Source: Gemmatimonadota bacterium (GTDB lineage Bacteria; Gemmatimonadota; Gemmatimonadetes; Gemmatimonadales; Gemmatimonadaceae). From it: a stretch of DNA of 64,000 nucleotides. Shown piece by piece: positions 18,791 to 28,242 of the stretch. The notes under the pieces were generated by a model. It searched no databases. It saw only the letters and a program-made list of their open reading frames with translations, and had not been told where the DNA came from. The first letter of the stretch is position 1. Each line of letters opens with the position of its first letter. The DNA is taken from assembly GCA_016712265.1 (NCBI GenBank), contig JADJRJ010000028.1:1116001-1180000 (forward strand). The letters run 5' to 3'. The translations under genes were made by a program, and so were the position numbers.

Positions 18791-19061
18791 GTCGGCGTCG
18801 TGACCACGACGGTACTTGCGGTGTGATGCTGCGTACAGAGCGGGACGCCATTCGCTGTTAGTTTCGGCCGGCGATGCGTGAACCAACACCATGGCTTCGG
18901 TGGGCGCACAAGCGAAGTGTGACCCGGGTCAAGTCGGTCGCGTGTTGCAACCCCCTGTCCTGCAAGCAGTTACCCCCTCCTCGGTTGCTCGTCTTCTTCG
19001 TGAGCACCACCGCAAATTCCTAAGCACGTGATGCAACCTGCACCAATCCGCGTCCCATGTC

Positions 19062-19168
19062 CGGGTCGCGACAAAGGCAGCCTCCGGGAAACCGGAGTGA
19101 GTCCGCAAAGCTGACGGGGCTACCGCACCCACCGGGTGCCATGCTGGCCGAGTTGCCGAACGAACCCT
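19062..19168 (+). promoter_or_regulatory. Cyclic di-GMP-I (GEMM) riboswitch
   Basis: The element has the GEMM-I hallmarks in order: an A-rich junction (ACAAAGGCA, ending near 19079), stem CTCCGG/CCGGAG capped by a GAAA tetraloop (19082-19097), the invariant GCAAAGC (19105-19111), and a second arm (CTACCG...CGGGTGCC, then GGCCGAGTTGCC) before a closing helix GGGTCG/CGAACCC with one bulge. It ends about twenty bases before the ATG at 19189, with GAAGGGA at 19177-19183 as Shine-Dalgarno. No U-tract is seen, so it may act on translation. It controls the large Big_2 lipoprotein. Confidence 0.85.
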
Positions 19169-19188
19169 AGCCGCACGAAGGGACCGCC

Positions 19189-22100
19189 ATGATCATGGAT
19201 TCGACGAGACGCCGACTCACCACCTTCGCCGCAGCGCTACTGGTCGCATGCGGGGACAACGCGCAGCAGACGGAACCTCCGCCAACGCCGCCGCGGGACC
19301 AACTCTCGGTTCGCCTGGACGTAGAGAGCGACTCGATGTTGCTCGGCACGACGCGGCTGTTCGCCGCCGCCGTGACGAATCAGTTCAACGCACCTCGGTC
19401 CGCGTCCGTGACATGGGCGTCCACTAATCCTGCGGTACTCACCGTGGGCACGGACGGCCTGGTCACCGCGATTGGCGAGGGGAGTGCGCAGGTGGTTGCG
19501 TCGATCACGGGCAGCGCCGACACCGCCCTCGTGCGGGTGTACGGGCTCCCGATCTCACTGGCCGTCTTCCCCGAGGTTGTGAGCCTCGCGGTCGGCGACG
19601 ACTTCCAGCTCACGACGGAATCCGAGAACGTCGCTGGGAGCGGCAGCACACCGATCGCGTGGTCGGTCTCCGACTCGAGCATTGCCGCCATTTCGCCGGA
19701 AGGCGTGGTGACGGGAATGGGCGAGGGCGACGTCACGGTGACGGCGCGATTCGGTACGGCGGAGGCGAGCGCTTCTGTTGGGGTGTTTGCCACGCCGGTC
19801 GCGAATGTCGCGGTGAGTCCGGCGTCTGCAACGATTGCTGTAGGCGGGCGGCTGGATCTCGACGCCGTCGCGCGGAGCTGGACGGGCAAGATCCTCGGCG
19901 GCGCGAAATTCAAGTGGAGCACGAGTAATGCTACGGTTGCCTCGGTCACCGAGGTGGGCCTCGTCACGGGCAAGACCCGTGGCTTTGCGGTGATCACGGC
20001 GACGGCTGGTGGCAAGAGCGCGAGTGCGACGATCAATGTCGCGGCGCCCTCGGTGGTTAGCGTTCGGGCGCAGCTCCCGGACTCTTCCCTTCTGGAAGGT
20101 CAGTTGCTCACCGGGACTGCGGCGGCGCTCGATAGCTCGGGTCGGGTGATCACCGGACTTCCGGTGGCGTGGCAATCGAGCAATCCATCGGTGGCTACCG
20201 TGACGGCGGGCGGGGCGGTGACCGCCCTCGCCGCGGGGACGGTCACCATCAGCGCGATTATTGGTGGCAAGGTGGGGTCGATTCCGATCACGATCGCGAG
20301 ACGCGCGGCGACGTCGCTGGCGATCGTCCCTGCCAACCCGACCATCATCGTCGGTGGGTCGAGTCAGTTGATCGGCGAAGTTCGCGACCAGAATGGCGTG
20401 GCCATGCCCGGCTATCCGGTGACTTGGAGTTCCGCCAGCACATCGGTGGCCGTGGTGTCTTCGGCCGGCGTCGTGACCGGGGTGTCGCCGGGCACGTCGA
20501 TCATTCGGGCCACGAGCGGTCCGCTCACCCTGACGACAACTGCGACAGTGAACGCGGTGGCGGTGAACCGCGTTACCGTCTCGCCGTCCACCGGGCAACT
20601 TGTGGTTGGCAACACCTTCACCCTCACTGCCACGGCCCAGGATAGTCAAGGCAACGTCCTGCCCGGGCGGGTGATCACCTGGACGTCCTCGGCACCTCAG
20701 GTGGCCACGGTGTCGCCATCGGGTGTGGTGATGGCGGTCGCCGTTGGGTCGGTCGTCATCACCGCGACCTCCGAGGGCAAGTCCGGTGGCGCGCTACTCA
20801 ACGTGAACCCGGTTCCGGCGGCCACGGTCGCGACGGTGGGAGTGACGTTGAACGCGTCGCAGCTGAATGTGGGACAGGCGACCCAGGCCGTGGTGCAGCT
20901 TCGCGACTCCTCGGGGAATACGGTGTCTGGTGTGCCGGTGACCTGGGCGTCCAGCGCGCCGAGCGTAGCCACGGTGTCATCGAGCGGTCTGGTGTCAGCC
21001 GTCAGCGGGGGGACGGTGTCTATCACCGCCACCGCCCAGGGCGTGGTGGGTGGGGCGGGCTTGAGTGTGGCCGCGCCGTCCGCGCTGCCCGTGGCGACCG
21101 TCGCCGTAACCACCAATCCGGGTGCGATTCCCTCCGGCGCAACGGCCACGGCGCAGGTGGTGGTCAAGGATTCACTCGGGACGATCCTCTTTGGTCGCTC
21201 CATCGGGTATTCATCGAGCAAGCCCTCGGTCGCCACGGTCAACGCGAGTGGCGTGATCACGGGCGTGGCGTCGGGCAACTCCTACATCTCCGCAACGAGC
21301 GGTAGTGTCGTGGGTCGAACGCAGATCGCCGTGACCACTGGTACCCCCGTGGTGACGCGGGTCAGCGTGGACGCGCCCGTCACGACCCTGCAGGTGGGGG
21401 ACACGGCGCGCGCGGTAGCGACCGCCTACGATGCGTCGAACGCCACCGTGGGCGGCCTGATCTGGACGTGGACCTCCTCGGACACCTCGGTGCTCAAGGT
21501 TGGCACCCAGGGCAAGGTGACCGCGCTCAACGTCGGGAGCGCGAGCATTACGGCCTGGGCGCAAGGCGTCACCAGCGGACTCGGGTTTACCGTGACGAAC
21601 GCAGCGCCCGCGCCGGTGGCGTCCGTGATGTTCTCGCTCAACGCGAGTGCGTTGCAGGTAGGACAAACAACGCAAGGGAGCGCGATCCTGCGCGACGCCA
21701 ACGGCAACCTCCTGACGGGTCGCACGATTTCGTACTCGAGCTCCAACACTGCCGTGGCCACGATCTCCACGACGGGCCTGGTCACGGCGGTGGGCTCCGG
21801 GAATGCGACGCTGTCCGCCTTGAGCGGCGGCGTGTCCGGTGGGGCGGGGGTTACTGTCGCGGCCGCGCCGGCCGTCGGGTCCGTATCGGTCACGCTGACG
21901 CCGGCAAGCATCAGCGTGTCGCAGGCGGCGTCTGCAACCGCACTCGTGCGCGACGTCAACGGCGCCATCATGACGGGCCAGTCGGTGACCTGGAGCATCG
22001 TTAACAACGGGGTGGCGAGCATCACGCAGAGCGGTGTCGTCACGGGAACCAGTGCTGGCTCGACCACCGTCTCGGCGTCCGTCCAAGGGGTCTCGGGTTC

Positions 22101-23583
22101 AGCGGCGCTCGCGGTGACGGCGGTGTCGCCCATTGCCACCCCGCAGCTCCCGCGCGCGGTCCCGGCATTGCCCGTCGCTGCGTTGAATCGAAGCTGTACC
22201 GACCGGCCGACGACGGTCACCGCGCTGCAACAGGCGCTCAACGCCGGCGGCGCGCGTACGATCTGCCTCGCCATGGGGTTGGTCCTCAAGGGCTCGTTCG
22301 ATATCCCCGCCCGGGCAGCCAACGACACGTCGTGGAGCATCTTGCGGGCCGACACGACACTGACGCTAGGCACGCGCGTTACGGGGGCGGAACGTCTGCC
22401 CAAGATCCAGATCGTTGATGTGCGATTCCCCGCGTTGTGGTTCCACTCGCGCGCCGCACGTTGGGTGGTGCAGGGGATTGAGATGACCACCGATCCGGCC
22501 GTCGTTGCCGGTCCGTTGTCCCTGGTCGAGGCGGGTGAGCGGATCGCCGAAACCACCGTGGCAGCGCTTCCGCGCGAGATCCACTTCACGCACGTGAACG
22601 TGCACGGCTGGCCCAACCAGAACCTGCGCCGTGGGTTCATGCTGAACGGTGCCGGTCACATCGTCCGCGACTCGCGTTGCACCGAGATTCACGAGCGCAA
22701 CTCGGACAGCCAGTGCACCCTCAGCTACAACGGGCCAGGGCCATTCCTCATCGAGAACAACCTCCTCGAAGCGGCCTCGGAGAACGTCATGTGGGGTGGG
22801 GCGGATCCGGGGATCAATGGGTTGGTTCCCTGCGACATCACGGTACGCAACAACCGGATCTCGAAGCCCGCGACCTGGAAGCAGGTCGGTACGCCGAGCC
22901 AGTCGGGGAGCTACCTGATCAAGCTGCTGTACGAGTCGAAGAGCTCTTGCCGCTCGCTGATCGAGGGGAATTCCTTTGATGGCGTGTGGAAGGACGGCCA
23001 GATGGGATATGCCGTGTGGCTCAAGTCGGTGAACCAACAGGGCAATTGCCGCTGGTGTCGTACGACCGACGTCACCTTCCGGAACAACACCTTCCGCAAT
23101 GTGGGCGCCGGCTTTGCCTTCAGCGGGTCGCCCGAAGTCTTCCCGGTCGACAGCGCCTTGCGCCGGGTGCTGGTGACCGGCAACTGGATCGAGAACATCA
23201 ACGTCCAACCGTACGATGGCGACTCACGACCCATCCTGCTCAACGTGAATGCGCGAGATGTCTCCTTCATCCGAAACACCTGGACCGGTGGGAACTTCCC
23301 GAAGGACGCCATCATCTTTGACATCTCGAACGGCATCAAGGCGGTCACGAACTTCCGCTTTGAGGACAACGTGATCCCGACGGCACAGTATGGGGTCGGG
23401 GCGACGGCCGTGGGCGAAGGGACCGTCGCGCTCAACGCAGGGGTCGGGGGGTCATGGACCTTCCTGCGCAACACGTTCATCGGCAACCAGCGGAACGGTT
23501 ATCCCGCCACGACCAAGTGGGCGTCGTCGCTGGCCGGAGCGTTGTCGACCGGGTCCGGAGTGGCGGCCCCGCCGGTGCCCTAG
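19189..23583 (+). CDS. Surface lipoprotein with eleven Big_2 Ig-like repeats and a C-terminal beta-helix
   Basis: The 1464-residue protein begins with a lipoprotein signal (RRRLTTFAAALLVAC, Cys21; L-V-A-C lipobox). Residues about 40-980 are eleven repeats of some 80-85 residues with the Big_2 pattern (hydrophobic-V-x-P, L-xVG, W-xSS, VA-V-x-x-xG-V, G-x-x-x-I-A). Residues about 1000-1464 have recurring IENN/VRNN/IEGN/FRNN/VTGN/FEDN turns, the mark of a right-handed parallel beta-helix as in pectate lyases or mannuronan epimerases. The C-terminal part is rich in Cys for its class. It is likely an adhesin or a polysaccharide-binding or -modifying surface protein. The c-di-GMP riboswitch in its leader ties it to biofilm control. 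Confidence 0.88.
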   Translation: MIMDSTRRRLTTFAAALLVACGDNAQQTEPPPTPPRDQLSVRLDVESDSMLLGTTRLFAAAVTNQFNAPRSASVTWASTNPAVLTVGTDGLVTAIGEGSAQVVASITGSADTALVRVYGLPISLAVFPEVVSLAVGDDFQLTTESENVAGSGSTPIAWSVSDSSIAAISPEGVVTGMGEGDVTVTARFGTAEASASVGVFATPVANVAVSPASATIAVGGRLDLDAVARSWTGKILGGAKFKWSTSNATVASVTEVGLVTGKTRGFAVITATAGGKSASATINVAAPSVVSVRAQLPDSSLLEGQLLTGTAAALDSSGRVITGLPVAWQSSNPSVATVTAGGAVTALAAGTVTISAIIGGKVGSIPITIARRAATSLAIVPANPTIIVGGSSQLIGEVRDQNGVAMPGYPVTWSSASTSVAVVSSAGVVTGVSPGTSIIRATSGPLTLTTTATVNAVAVNRVTVSPSTGQLVVGNTFTLTATAQDSQGNVLPGRVITWTSSAPQVATVSPSGVVMAVAVGSVVITATSEGKSGGALLNVNPVPAATVATVGVTLNASQLNVGQATQAVVQLRDSSGNTVSGVPVTWASSAPSVATVSSSGLVSAVSGGTVSITATAQGVVGGAGLSVAAPSALPVATVAVTTNPGAIPSGATATAQVVVKDSLGTILFGRSIGYSSSKPSVATVNASGVITGVASGNSYISATSGSVVGRTQIAVTTGTPVVTRVSVDAPVTTLQVGDTARAVATAYDASNATVGGLIWTWTSSDTSVLKVGTQGKVTALNVGSASITAWAQGVTSGLGFTVTNAAPAPVASVMFSLNASALQVGQTTQGSAILRDANGNLLTGRTISYSSSNTAVATISTTGLVTAVGSGNATLSALSGGVSGGAGVTVAAAPAVGSVSVTLTPASISVSQAASATALVRDVNGAIMTGQSVTWSIVNNGVASITQSGVVTGTSAGSTTVSASVQGVSGSAALAVTAVSPIATPQLPRAVPALPVAALNRSCTDRPTTVTALQQALNAGGARTICLAMGLVLKGSFDIPARAANDTSWSILRADTTLTLGTRVTGAERLPKIQIVDVRFPALWFHSRAARWVVQGIEMTTDPAVVAGPLSLVEAGERIAETTVAALPREIHFTHVNVHGWPNQNLRRGFMLNGAGHIVRDSRCTEIHERNSDSQCTLSYNGPGPFLIENNLLEAASENVMWGGADPGINGLVPCDITVRNNRISKPATWKQVGTPSQSGSYLIKLLYESKSSCRSLIEGNSFDGVWKDGQMGYAVWLKSVNQQGNCRWCRTTDVTFRNNTFRNVGAGFAFSGSPEVFPVDSALRRVLVTGNWIENINVQPYDGDSRPILLNVNARDVSFIRNTWTGGNFPKDAIIFDISNGIKAVTNFRFEDNVIPTAQYGVGATAVGEGTVALNAGVGGSWTFLRNTFIGNQRNGYPATTKWASSLAGALSTGSGVAAPPVP
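19309..22130 (+). repeat. Eleven tandem Big_2 coding repeats
   Basis: Each unit is roughly 250 bases and encodes one Ig-like domain. Units 5-8 and 10-11 are the most alike, with shared phrases such as SSAPxVATVS and GxVT/SAV; the first three are more diverged. This suggests step-wise duplication from the middle outward. Such repeats can vary in number between strains and can collapse in short-read assemblies. Confidence 0.75.
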
Positions 23584-23613
23584 CGGCGACGGGTAGGCGC
23601 GGCGGGTAGTGGC

Positions 23614-23645
23614 GAGGCGGGCCTCCGATCCAGGGGGCCCGCCTC
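23614..23645. terminator. Bidirectional terminator between the Big_2 gene and algD
   Basis: GAGGCGGGCC (23614-23623) pairs perfectly with GGCCCGCCTC (23636-23645) across a twelve-base loop, midway between two converging genes (stops at 23583 and 23675). The following run is only T-rich (TTGCTT), so efficiency is uncertain, but position and a ten-pair GC stem argue for termination in both directions. Confidence 0.7.
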
Positions 23646-23674
23646 TTGCTTGGCGGGACCCCGCGTGCCGTCCG

Positions 23675-24997
23675 CTACCAGCAGATCCCTTCGTACGTCT
23701 TGCCGTCGCTGCGACGCGCACCAAAGGCGCGCACCAGGTCCACCACGACCTGGCCCTCGCGCACCTTGTCGCTGATGGAGCGGAATTCCGGCGAGCCGTT
23801 GCCGATGATGATCGTGTCGCTCTTCGCCAGCACGTCATCGATGGAACCGGACATCAACTCCCAGATATGGGGGATCTCGCGCTCCACGTACTCCTTGTTG
23901 GCCCCAATCAGGCGTGCGCTCGTCACTTCCCGGTCGTAGATCGAGAGCTGGGCGCCCTTGCCGATCAGTTTCTCGATCAGGGTCACCATCGGGGACTCCC
24001 GCAGGTCGTCCGTTCCGGCTTTGAACGCGAGACCAAGGACGCCGATCCGGCGGCTCCCGGCCGCCTGCACCATGTCGAACGCTCGCGTGACCTGCAGGTC
24101 GTTGGACCGCAGGGTGGCCTCCAGGATCGGGGTCGGGACGTCGAGCTGGCGGGCGCGGTAGCTCACCGCACGCAGGTCCTTGGGGAGACACGATCCACCG
24201 AACGCGAAGCCCGGCTTGAGGTAATACGGCGAGATGTTGAGCTTCGTGTCCTCGCAAAAGATCCGCATGACCTCGTGCGAATCGACCCCGCTCGCCTTGC
24301 ACACGTTCCCGATCTCGTTGGCAAAGCCGACCTTGAGCCCGTGGAAGCAGTTGCAGGCGTACTTGATCATCTCGGCGACCCGGATCGCGACCGTCCGAAC
24401 CGGCGCGTCGAGGCCGGCATAGATCGCGGCCACGGTCTGGGCGGTCACATCGTCACCCGCGCCGACCACCGTGAACGGGGGATCGTAGAAATCCTTGATC
24501 GAGGTCCCCTCGCGCAGAAACTCCGGGTTCATCGCCAGCCCAAAGTCACGATGCGCCTTGAGTCCAGAGGCCCCCTCGAGCGCCGGCAGCGCCAGCTCCT
24601 CGGTGGAACCCGGCAGCACGGTGCTCCGGATCACGATCGTGTGCCGCGTCGACTTCTTCTTCATCGCCGCGCCGATCTGCGAACAGACGCGCTCGACGTA
24701 ACTCAGGTCCAGGCTGCCGTTGGGCGCACTCGGCGTGCCCACGCAGACCAGCGAGATGTCCGTGGTGAGCACGGCGTCTTCCACACTGGTGGTGGCCCGG
24801 AGCCGCCCGAGGGTGCGCATCTCGCCGACCAGCTCGGCGATACCGTGTTCGACGATCGTCGCCTTGCCGTCGTTGACCATGTCCACCTTCGACTGGCTCA
24901 CGTCGACGCCGACGACCTGATGACCTTCCTTTGCAAAGCACGCCGCGGAAACACAGCCGACGTAGCCGAGCCCGAAAACACTGATGTTGGATGCCAT
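23675..24997 (-). CDS. algD: GDP-mannose 6-dehydrogenase (AlgD-like nucleotide-sugar dehydrogenase)
   Basis: The 440-residue enzyme oxidises GDP-mannose to GDP-mannuronate using two NAD+. It has the N-terminal Rossmann motif SVFGLGYVGCVSAACFAKEG, the central stretch EMIKYACNCFHGLKVGFANE, catalytic Cys270 in FAFGGSCLPKDLRA, and the C-terminal ending YEGICW that I remember from Pseudomonas AlgD. Residue-by-residue it resembles AlgD more than UDP-glucose dehydrogenases, though the latter cannot be fully excluded. I start at 24997-24995 (MASNISVFG); 23 upstream codons lack family sequence. It is the last gene of the polysaccharide locus and implies a uronic-acid component. Confidence 0.87.
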   Translation of the reverse strand: MASNISVFGLGYVGCVSAACFAKEGHQVVGVDVSQSKVDMVNDGKATIVEHGIAELVGEMRTLGRLRATTSVEDAVLTTDISLVCVGTPSAPNGSLDLSYVERVCSQIGAAMKKKSTRHTIVIRSTVLPGSTEELALPALEGASGLKAHRDFGLAMNPEFLREGTSIKDFYDPPFTVVGAGDDVTAQTVAAIYAGLDAPVRTVAIRVAEMIKYACNCFHGLKVGFANEIGNVCKASGVDSHEVMRIFCEDTKLNISPYYLKPGFAFGGSCLPKDLRAVSYRARQLDVPTPILEATLRSNDLQVTRAFDMVQAAGSRRIGVLGLAFKAGTDDLRESPMVTLIEKLIGKGAQLSIYDREVTSARLIGANKEYVEREIPHIWELMSGSIDDVLAKSDTIIIGNGSPEFRSISDKVREGQVVVDLVRAFGARRSDGKTYEGICW

Positions 24998-25094
24998 GAT
25001 GATGTGTGTGCTGCTCAGGGAAACCCGCTTACGCGCGAGCCAGCTCGCGCACCCAGCCACCCGCACTGCAGACGCGCGAACCGGTCAAAACGTC

Positions 25095-26318
25095 TCAGTT
25101 TCGTCTGGAGGATAAACGCTCCACCACCGAGGCACAGGTCTGGGCGAACTGTCGGGCGACTCCATCCCAGCTGAAGTCTCGGCGAACCCGGGCCGCGGCC
25201 CGCTGCCCCAGGGCGTCGGCACTGGAAGGATCGGCCAATACGCCAGCGACCGCTGCGGCAAAGTCGGTGGCGCTGTCAGCGATCAGGATCTCGGCGCCGT
25301 GGTGCACCGGCAGCCCCTCGGCGCCAATGGTGGTGGACACCGTCGGTCGGCCCATCGACATCCCCTCGTAGATCTTGAGCCTCGTGCCGCCGCCAATGCG
25401 GAGCGGGACGACGAGCGCCCCTGCGCGTTCGAGGTACGGTCGCACGTCGGGAACCGTCCCGGTCACCGTGACGCCGGTGTGACGCGCGGCGAGCGATTTC
25501 ACGCGCGGCGAGGGGTTGCGACCAACGACCGACACGGTCGCCACGGGGACCTTGGCCCTGACCAGGGGAAGGATCTCGTCGCAGAACCACTCAAGGCCAT
25601 CCTCGTTGGGCAGCCAATCCATGGAGCCCGTGAAGACGATTTCGTGTGGGTTGCGTGCCACCCCCGTCGGCGAGAAGTAGTCGATGTCCACCCCGGTCGG
25701 GACGCTGGACACCTCTGAGACCCCCATGCGATCGCGAAAGGTGTCGCGGTCCGCGTCCGAGACGGCGACCACGTGGTCAAAGCGCTGGCACTCGCGGGTC
25801 TCCCAGCGCAGCATCCGGCGCCACTGTTCCCGCATGTAGGCCTTCTTGATGGGGTGGGTCGCGACAGCGGCGTGCCGTTCCCAGATGGCGGCCTCCACGT
25901 TGTGCTCGAACAGGACCGTGGCTACGCCGAGCCCCGCAGGCACATTCACGCTAGGCGTGAGGAAATCGCAGACGACCACATCAAAGCGCCCACGTGCGAC
26001 CGTCCCGGCGATGGCGTGACGAAAGGTGGGCGACCGGTACTTGGATACCGCGTACGGCAGCGGGGAGAACACGTTGCGAAGGAGGTCCGCGTAGAAGGCC
26101 AAGGTGCCGCGACGCGGTTGCGTGAACGGGACCGTGATGACCTCCTGGCAGTACTCCATCGCCTTGTCCCGCGCGTCCGCAGCTGCGGTTCCGTCATCGA
26201 GCGTGAGGTAGGTGACGTGGTGCTGCTTCCGCAGTTCTCGCAACATGGCGTACGTGCGGATCTTCCCGCCCTTGTCGACGGGATGGAGCAACTCGGTCTT
26301 GAGCCAGAGGATGCGCAT
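25095..26318 (-). CDS. GT4-family glycosyltransferase (exopolysaccharide-associated)
   Basis: The 407-residue cytosolic/peripheral enzyme has a GT-B fold: N-terminal acceptor domain with LLHPVDKGGKIRTYAMLREL, and C-terminal donor domain with FTGSMDWLPNEDGLEWFCDE, VVGRNPSP and the E-x7-E region GGGTRLKIYEGMSMGRPTVST. The N-terminal HPVDKGGK pattern recalls glycosyltransferases found in exosortase-associated polysaccharide loci, but no exosortase is present here. It abuts the AsnB-like gene (its ATG is next to that stop). Sugar and acceptor are unknown. Confidence 0.85.
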   Translation of the reverse strand: MRILWLKTELLHPVDKGGKIRTYAMLRELRKQHHVTYLTLDDGTAAADARDKAMEYCQEVITVPFTQPRRGTLAFYADLLRNVFSPLPYAVSKYRSPTFRHAIAGTVARGRFDVVVCDFLTPSVNVPAGLGVATVLFEHNVEAAIWERHAAVATHPIKKAYMREQWRRMLRWETRECQRFDHVVAVSDADRDTFRDRMGVSEVSSVPTGVDIDYFSPTGVARNPHEIVFTGSMDWLPNEDGLEWFCDEILPLVRAKVPVATVSVVGRNPSPRVKSLAARHTGVTVTGTVPDVRPYLERAGALVVPLRIGGGTRLKIYEGMSMGRPTVSTTIGAEGLPVHHGAEILIADSATDFAAAVAGVLADPSSADALGQRAAARVRRDFSWDGVARQFAQTCASVVERLSSRRN

Positions 26319-28241
26319 CTACGCCATGCGGATGGCGTCGATGGGCTCGCCATCGAGGAAGATGCGCTGCCAGATCTCGAAGTTGAGCAGGGCCCACAGG
26401 CGCTGGCCCTGGTTCCGCTCCCCACTCGCGTGCGACGCGGCGATCTGGCGCACGGCCGCGGGGTCGAACCAGCCGCGGGCCAGGGCGCGCGGCGAGGTCA
26501 CGTACTCGTCGACCAGCCGCTGGTGCGAGGTGCGCAGCCACGGGCCGATGGGCACCGGGAAGCCCATCTTCTTCCGCGACAGGATCTCCGGCGGGAGCAT
26601 GTCCTTCATCGATTCGCGGAGGATGTACTTGGTCGTCCAGCCGCGGAGCTTGAGGCGTTCGGGCAACCGCGCGGCGAATTCCACCAGCGGGTGGTCGAGG
26701 AAGGGGACGCGGCTTTCGATGGACGCGGCCATGCTCATCTGGTCTTGCTTCATGAGCAGCTCGTGCAGGTACGTCTTGGTGTCGGCGTAGAGGAGCTGGT
26801 CCAACAGGGTCCGTCCGTCCGACGCGCCTAACGCGGTCGAGGCCGCGGCGTACGGATCGATTCCCCCGAGTCGGGAACGGGCGTCCGCACTCAACAGCCG
26901 CTGCTGGGTGGCGCGATCGAAGACGGCGAAGTTGTCGAAGTAGAGCGAGGTCAAGTCGGCGGGAAGGACGAGGGCGGTGCGAGACAACTTCTGCCGGAGC
27001 CGCGAGGACGCGGGCAAGGTCCCGACCAACCCGCGCACGGCGTCACGCATAACGCGCGGGGTCCACTGCTCGTAGCGGCGCCCGAGCATCGCATTGGCGA
27101 TGGTCACCCGATAGCGATTGTACCCGGCCAGTGTTTCGTCGCTCCCCTCGCCGGTCAGCACCACCTTGACCTGCCGAGCCGCGAGCTGCGACACGGCGTT
27201 CAGGGCGACGGACGATGGGTGCGCCATCGGCTCGTCCTCGTGCCAGATGAGCCGCGGTACGGCGTTCCAGAAGTCCGTGGGACTGACGACGACCTCGTGG
27301 TGGTCGGTGCCATACCGCGTGGCGACCAGGCGAGCATACTGTAGCTCGTTGGCCTCGCGTTCGGCAAACGCCACGGAGAAGGTCTTGATCGGGTCCCGAA
27401 CCAAGGTGCTCATCGCGGCGGTGATGCTGGCCGAGTCGATGCCCCCGGAGAGGAACATGCCTAACGGGACATCGGCCATGAGCCGCAGGCGCACAGCCTC
27501 GATGAACCGTTCCTTGTATTCCGCGATCAGGGTGGCGTCGTCGCGCTCGTCGGTGGCCCCGAAATGCAGGTCCCAGTAGCGCGCAATCCGTACCTGCCCG
27601 TCCCGCCAGGTCAACGTGTGGCCGGGCGGCAGCCGCCGGATCCCCGCGAACAGCGTCTCCTCCCCGCTCGGGGCGTGGTTGGCGAGCATGTCCGGGAGCG
27701 CACGTTCGTTGAACGCGGCGCGCACGTCGCCGGCGGCCAGGATCACCTTGATCTCGGAGCCGAAGAGCAGCGAACCGTCGGCGAGGTGCGCGTAGTAGAT
27801 CGGCTTGACGCCAAAGCGGTCTCGGGCGAGAAACAACTCCTGCGAACGCTCATCCCAGATGGCGATGGCGAACATCCCGCGGAGCTGCTCCGGCATCGCC
27901 GCCCCATGCCGCTCGTACAACCGCAGGATGGTCTCGGTGTCACACCGCGTGTGGTAGTGCACCCCCTCCGATTGCAGCTGCGCGAACAGCATCGGGTGGT
28001 TGAAGATCTCGCCGTTGAACACGAGCTGAACCTGCCCGTCGTCCGAGGCCATCGGCTGGGCCCCGTGCTCGACGTCGACAATGGCCAGCCGGCGATGGCC
28101 TAACGCGACCCGTGCGCCGAGGTACAGGCCGACGCCGTCCGGTCCCCGGTGCGCCATGACGTCCCGCATGCGCTCCGCGATGTCCCGCGTGACTGGCGCC
28201 GTGCTCCTCCGGGGCCGGACCAGGCCGCTGATGCCGCACAT
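26319..28241 (-). CDS. Asparagine synthase-like glutamine amidotransferase
   Basis: The 640-residue protein begins at the ATG at 28241-28239, giving MCGISGLV with the N-terminal nucleophile Cys2 of class II amidotransferases; the open frame runs 29 codons further upstream, but the Cys must be residue 2. The glutaminase domain (MAHRGPDGVGLY, FNGEIFNHP) is followed by the ATP-pyrophosphatase synthetase domain with FLSGGIDSASITAAMS. In polysaccharide loci such proteins are thought to amidate sugar carboxylates, for instance uronates. Its place between a lyase and a glycosyltransferase, in a locus that makes GDP-mannuronate, suits amidation of a uronic acid better than asparagine supply. That is inference. 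Confidence 0.88.
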   Translation of the reverse strand: MCGISGLVRPRRSTAPVTRDIAERMRDVMAHRGPDGVGLYLGARVALGHRRLAIVDVEHGAQPMASDDGQVQLVFNGEIFNHPMLFAQLQSEGVHYHTRCDTETILRLYERHGAAMPEQLRGMFAIAIWDERSQELFLARDRFGVKPIYYAHLADGSLLFGSEIKVILAAGDVRAAFNERALPDMLANHAPSGEETLFAGIRRLPPGHTLTWRDGQVRIARYWDLHFGATDERDDATLIAEYKERFIEAVRLRLMADVPLGMFLSGGIDSASITAAMSTLVRDPIKTFSVAFAEREANELQYARLVATRYGTDHHEVVVSPTDFWNAVPRLIWHEDEPMAHPSSVALNAVSQLAARQVKVVLTGEGSDETLAGYNRYRVTIANAMLGRRYEQWTPRVMRDAVRGLVGTLPASSRLRQKLSRTALVLPADLTSLYFDNFAVFDRATQQRLLSADARSRLGGIDPYAAASTALGASDGRTLLDQLLYADTKTYLHELLMKQDQMSMAASIESRVPFLDHPLVEFAARLPERLKLRGWTTKYILRESMKDMLPPEILSRKKMGFPVPIGPWLRTSHQRLVDEYVTSPRALARGWFDPAAVRQIAASHASGERNQGQRLWALLNFEIWQRIFLDGEPIDAIRMA

Positions 28242-28242
28242 G

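Noticed and set aside
18743..19061. Short reading frames and possible tRNA-like folds in the gap before the riboswitch
   Set aside because: None has a ribosome-binding site, family similarity or cloverleaf geometry; only the perfect hairpin at 18766-18790 stands out.
19309..22130. Big_2 repeats as a CRISPR or DNA satellite array
   Set aside because: Units are about 250 bases, diverged, in frame, and encode an Ig-like pattern; no short identical repeat with spacers is seen.
26319..28241. Housekeeping asparagine synthetase
   Set aside because: Motifs alone allow it, but the gene lies inside a tight polysaccharide operon with 1-base spacing to both neighbours, so a glycan-amidating role is more likely.
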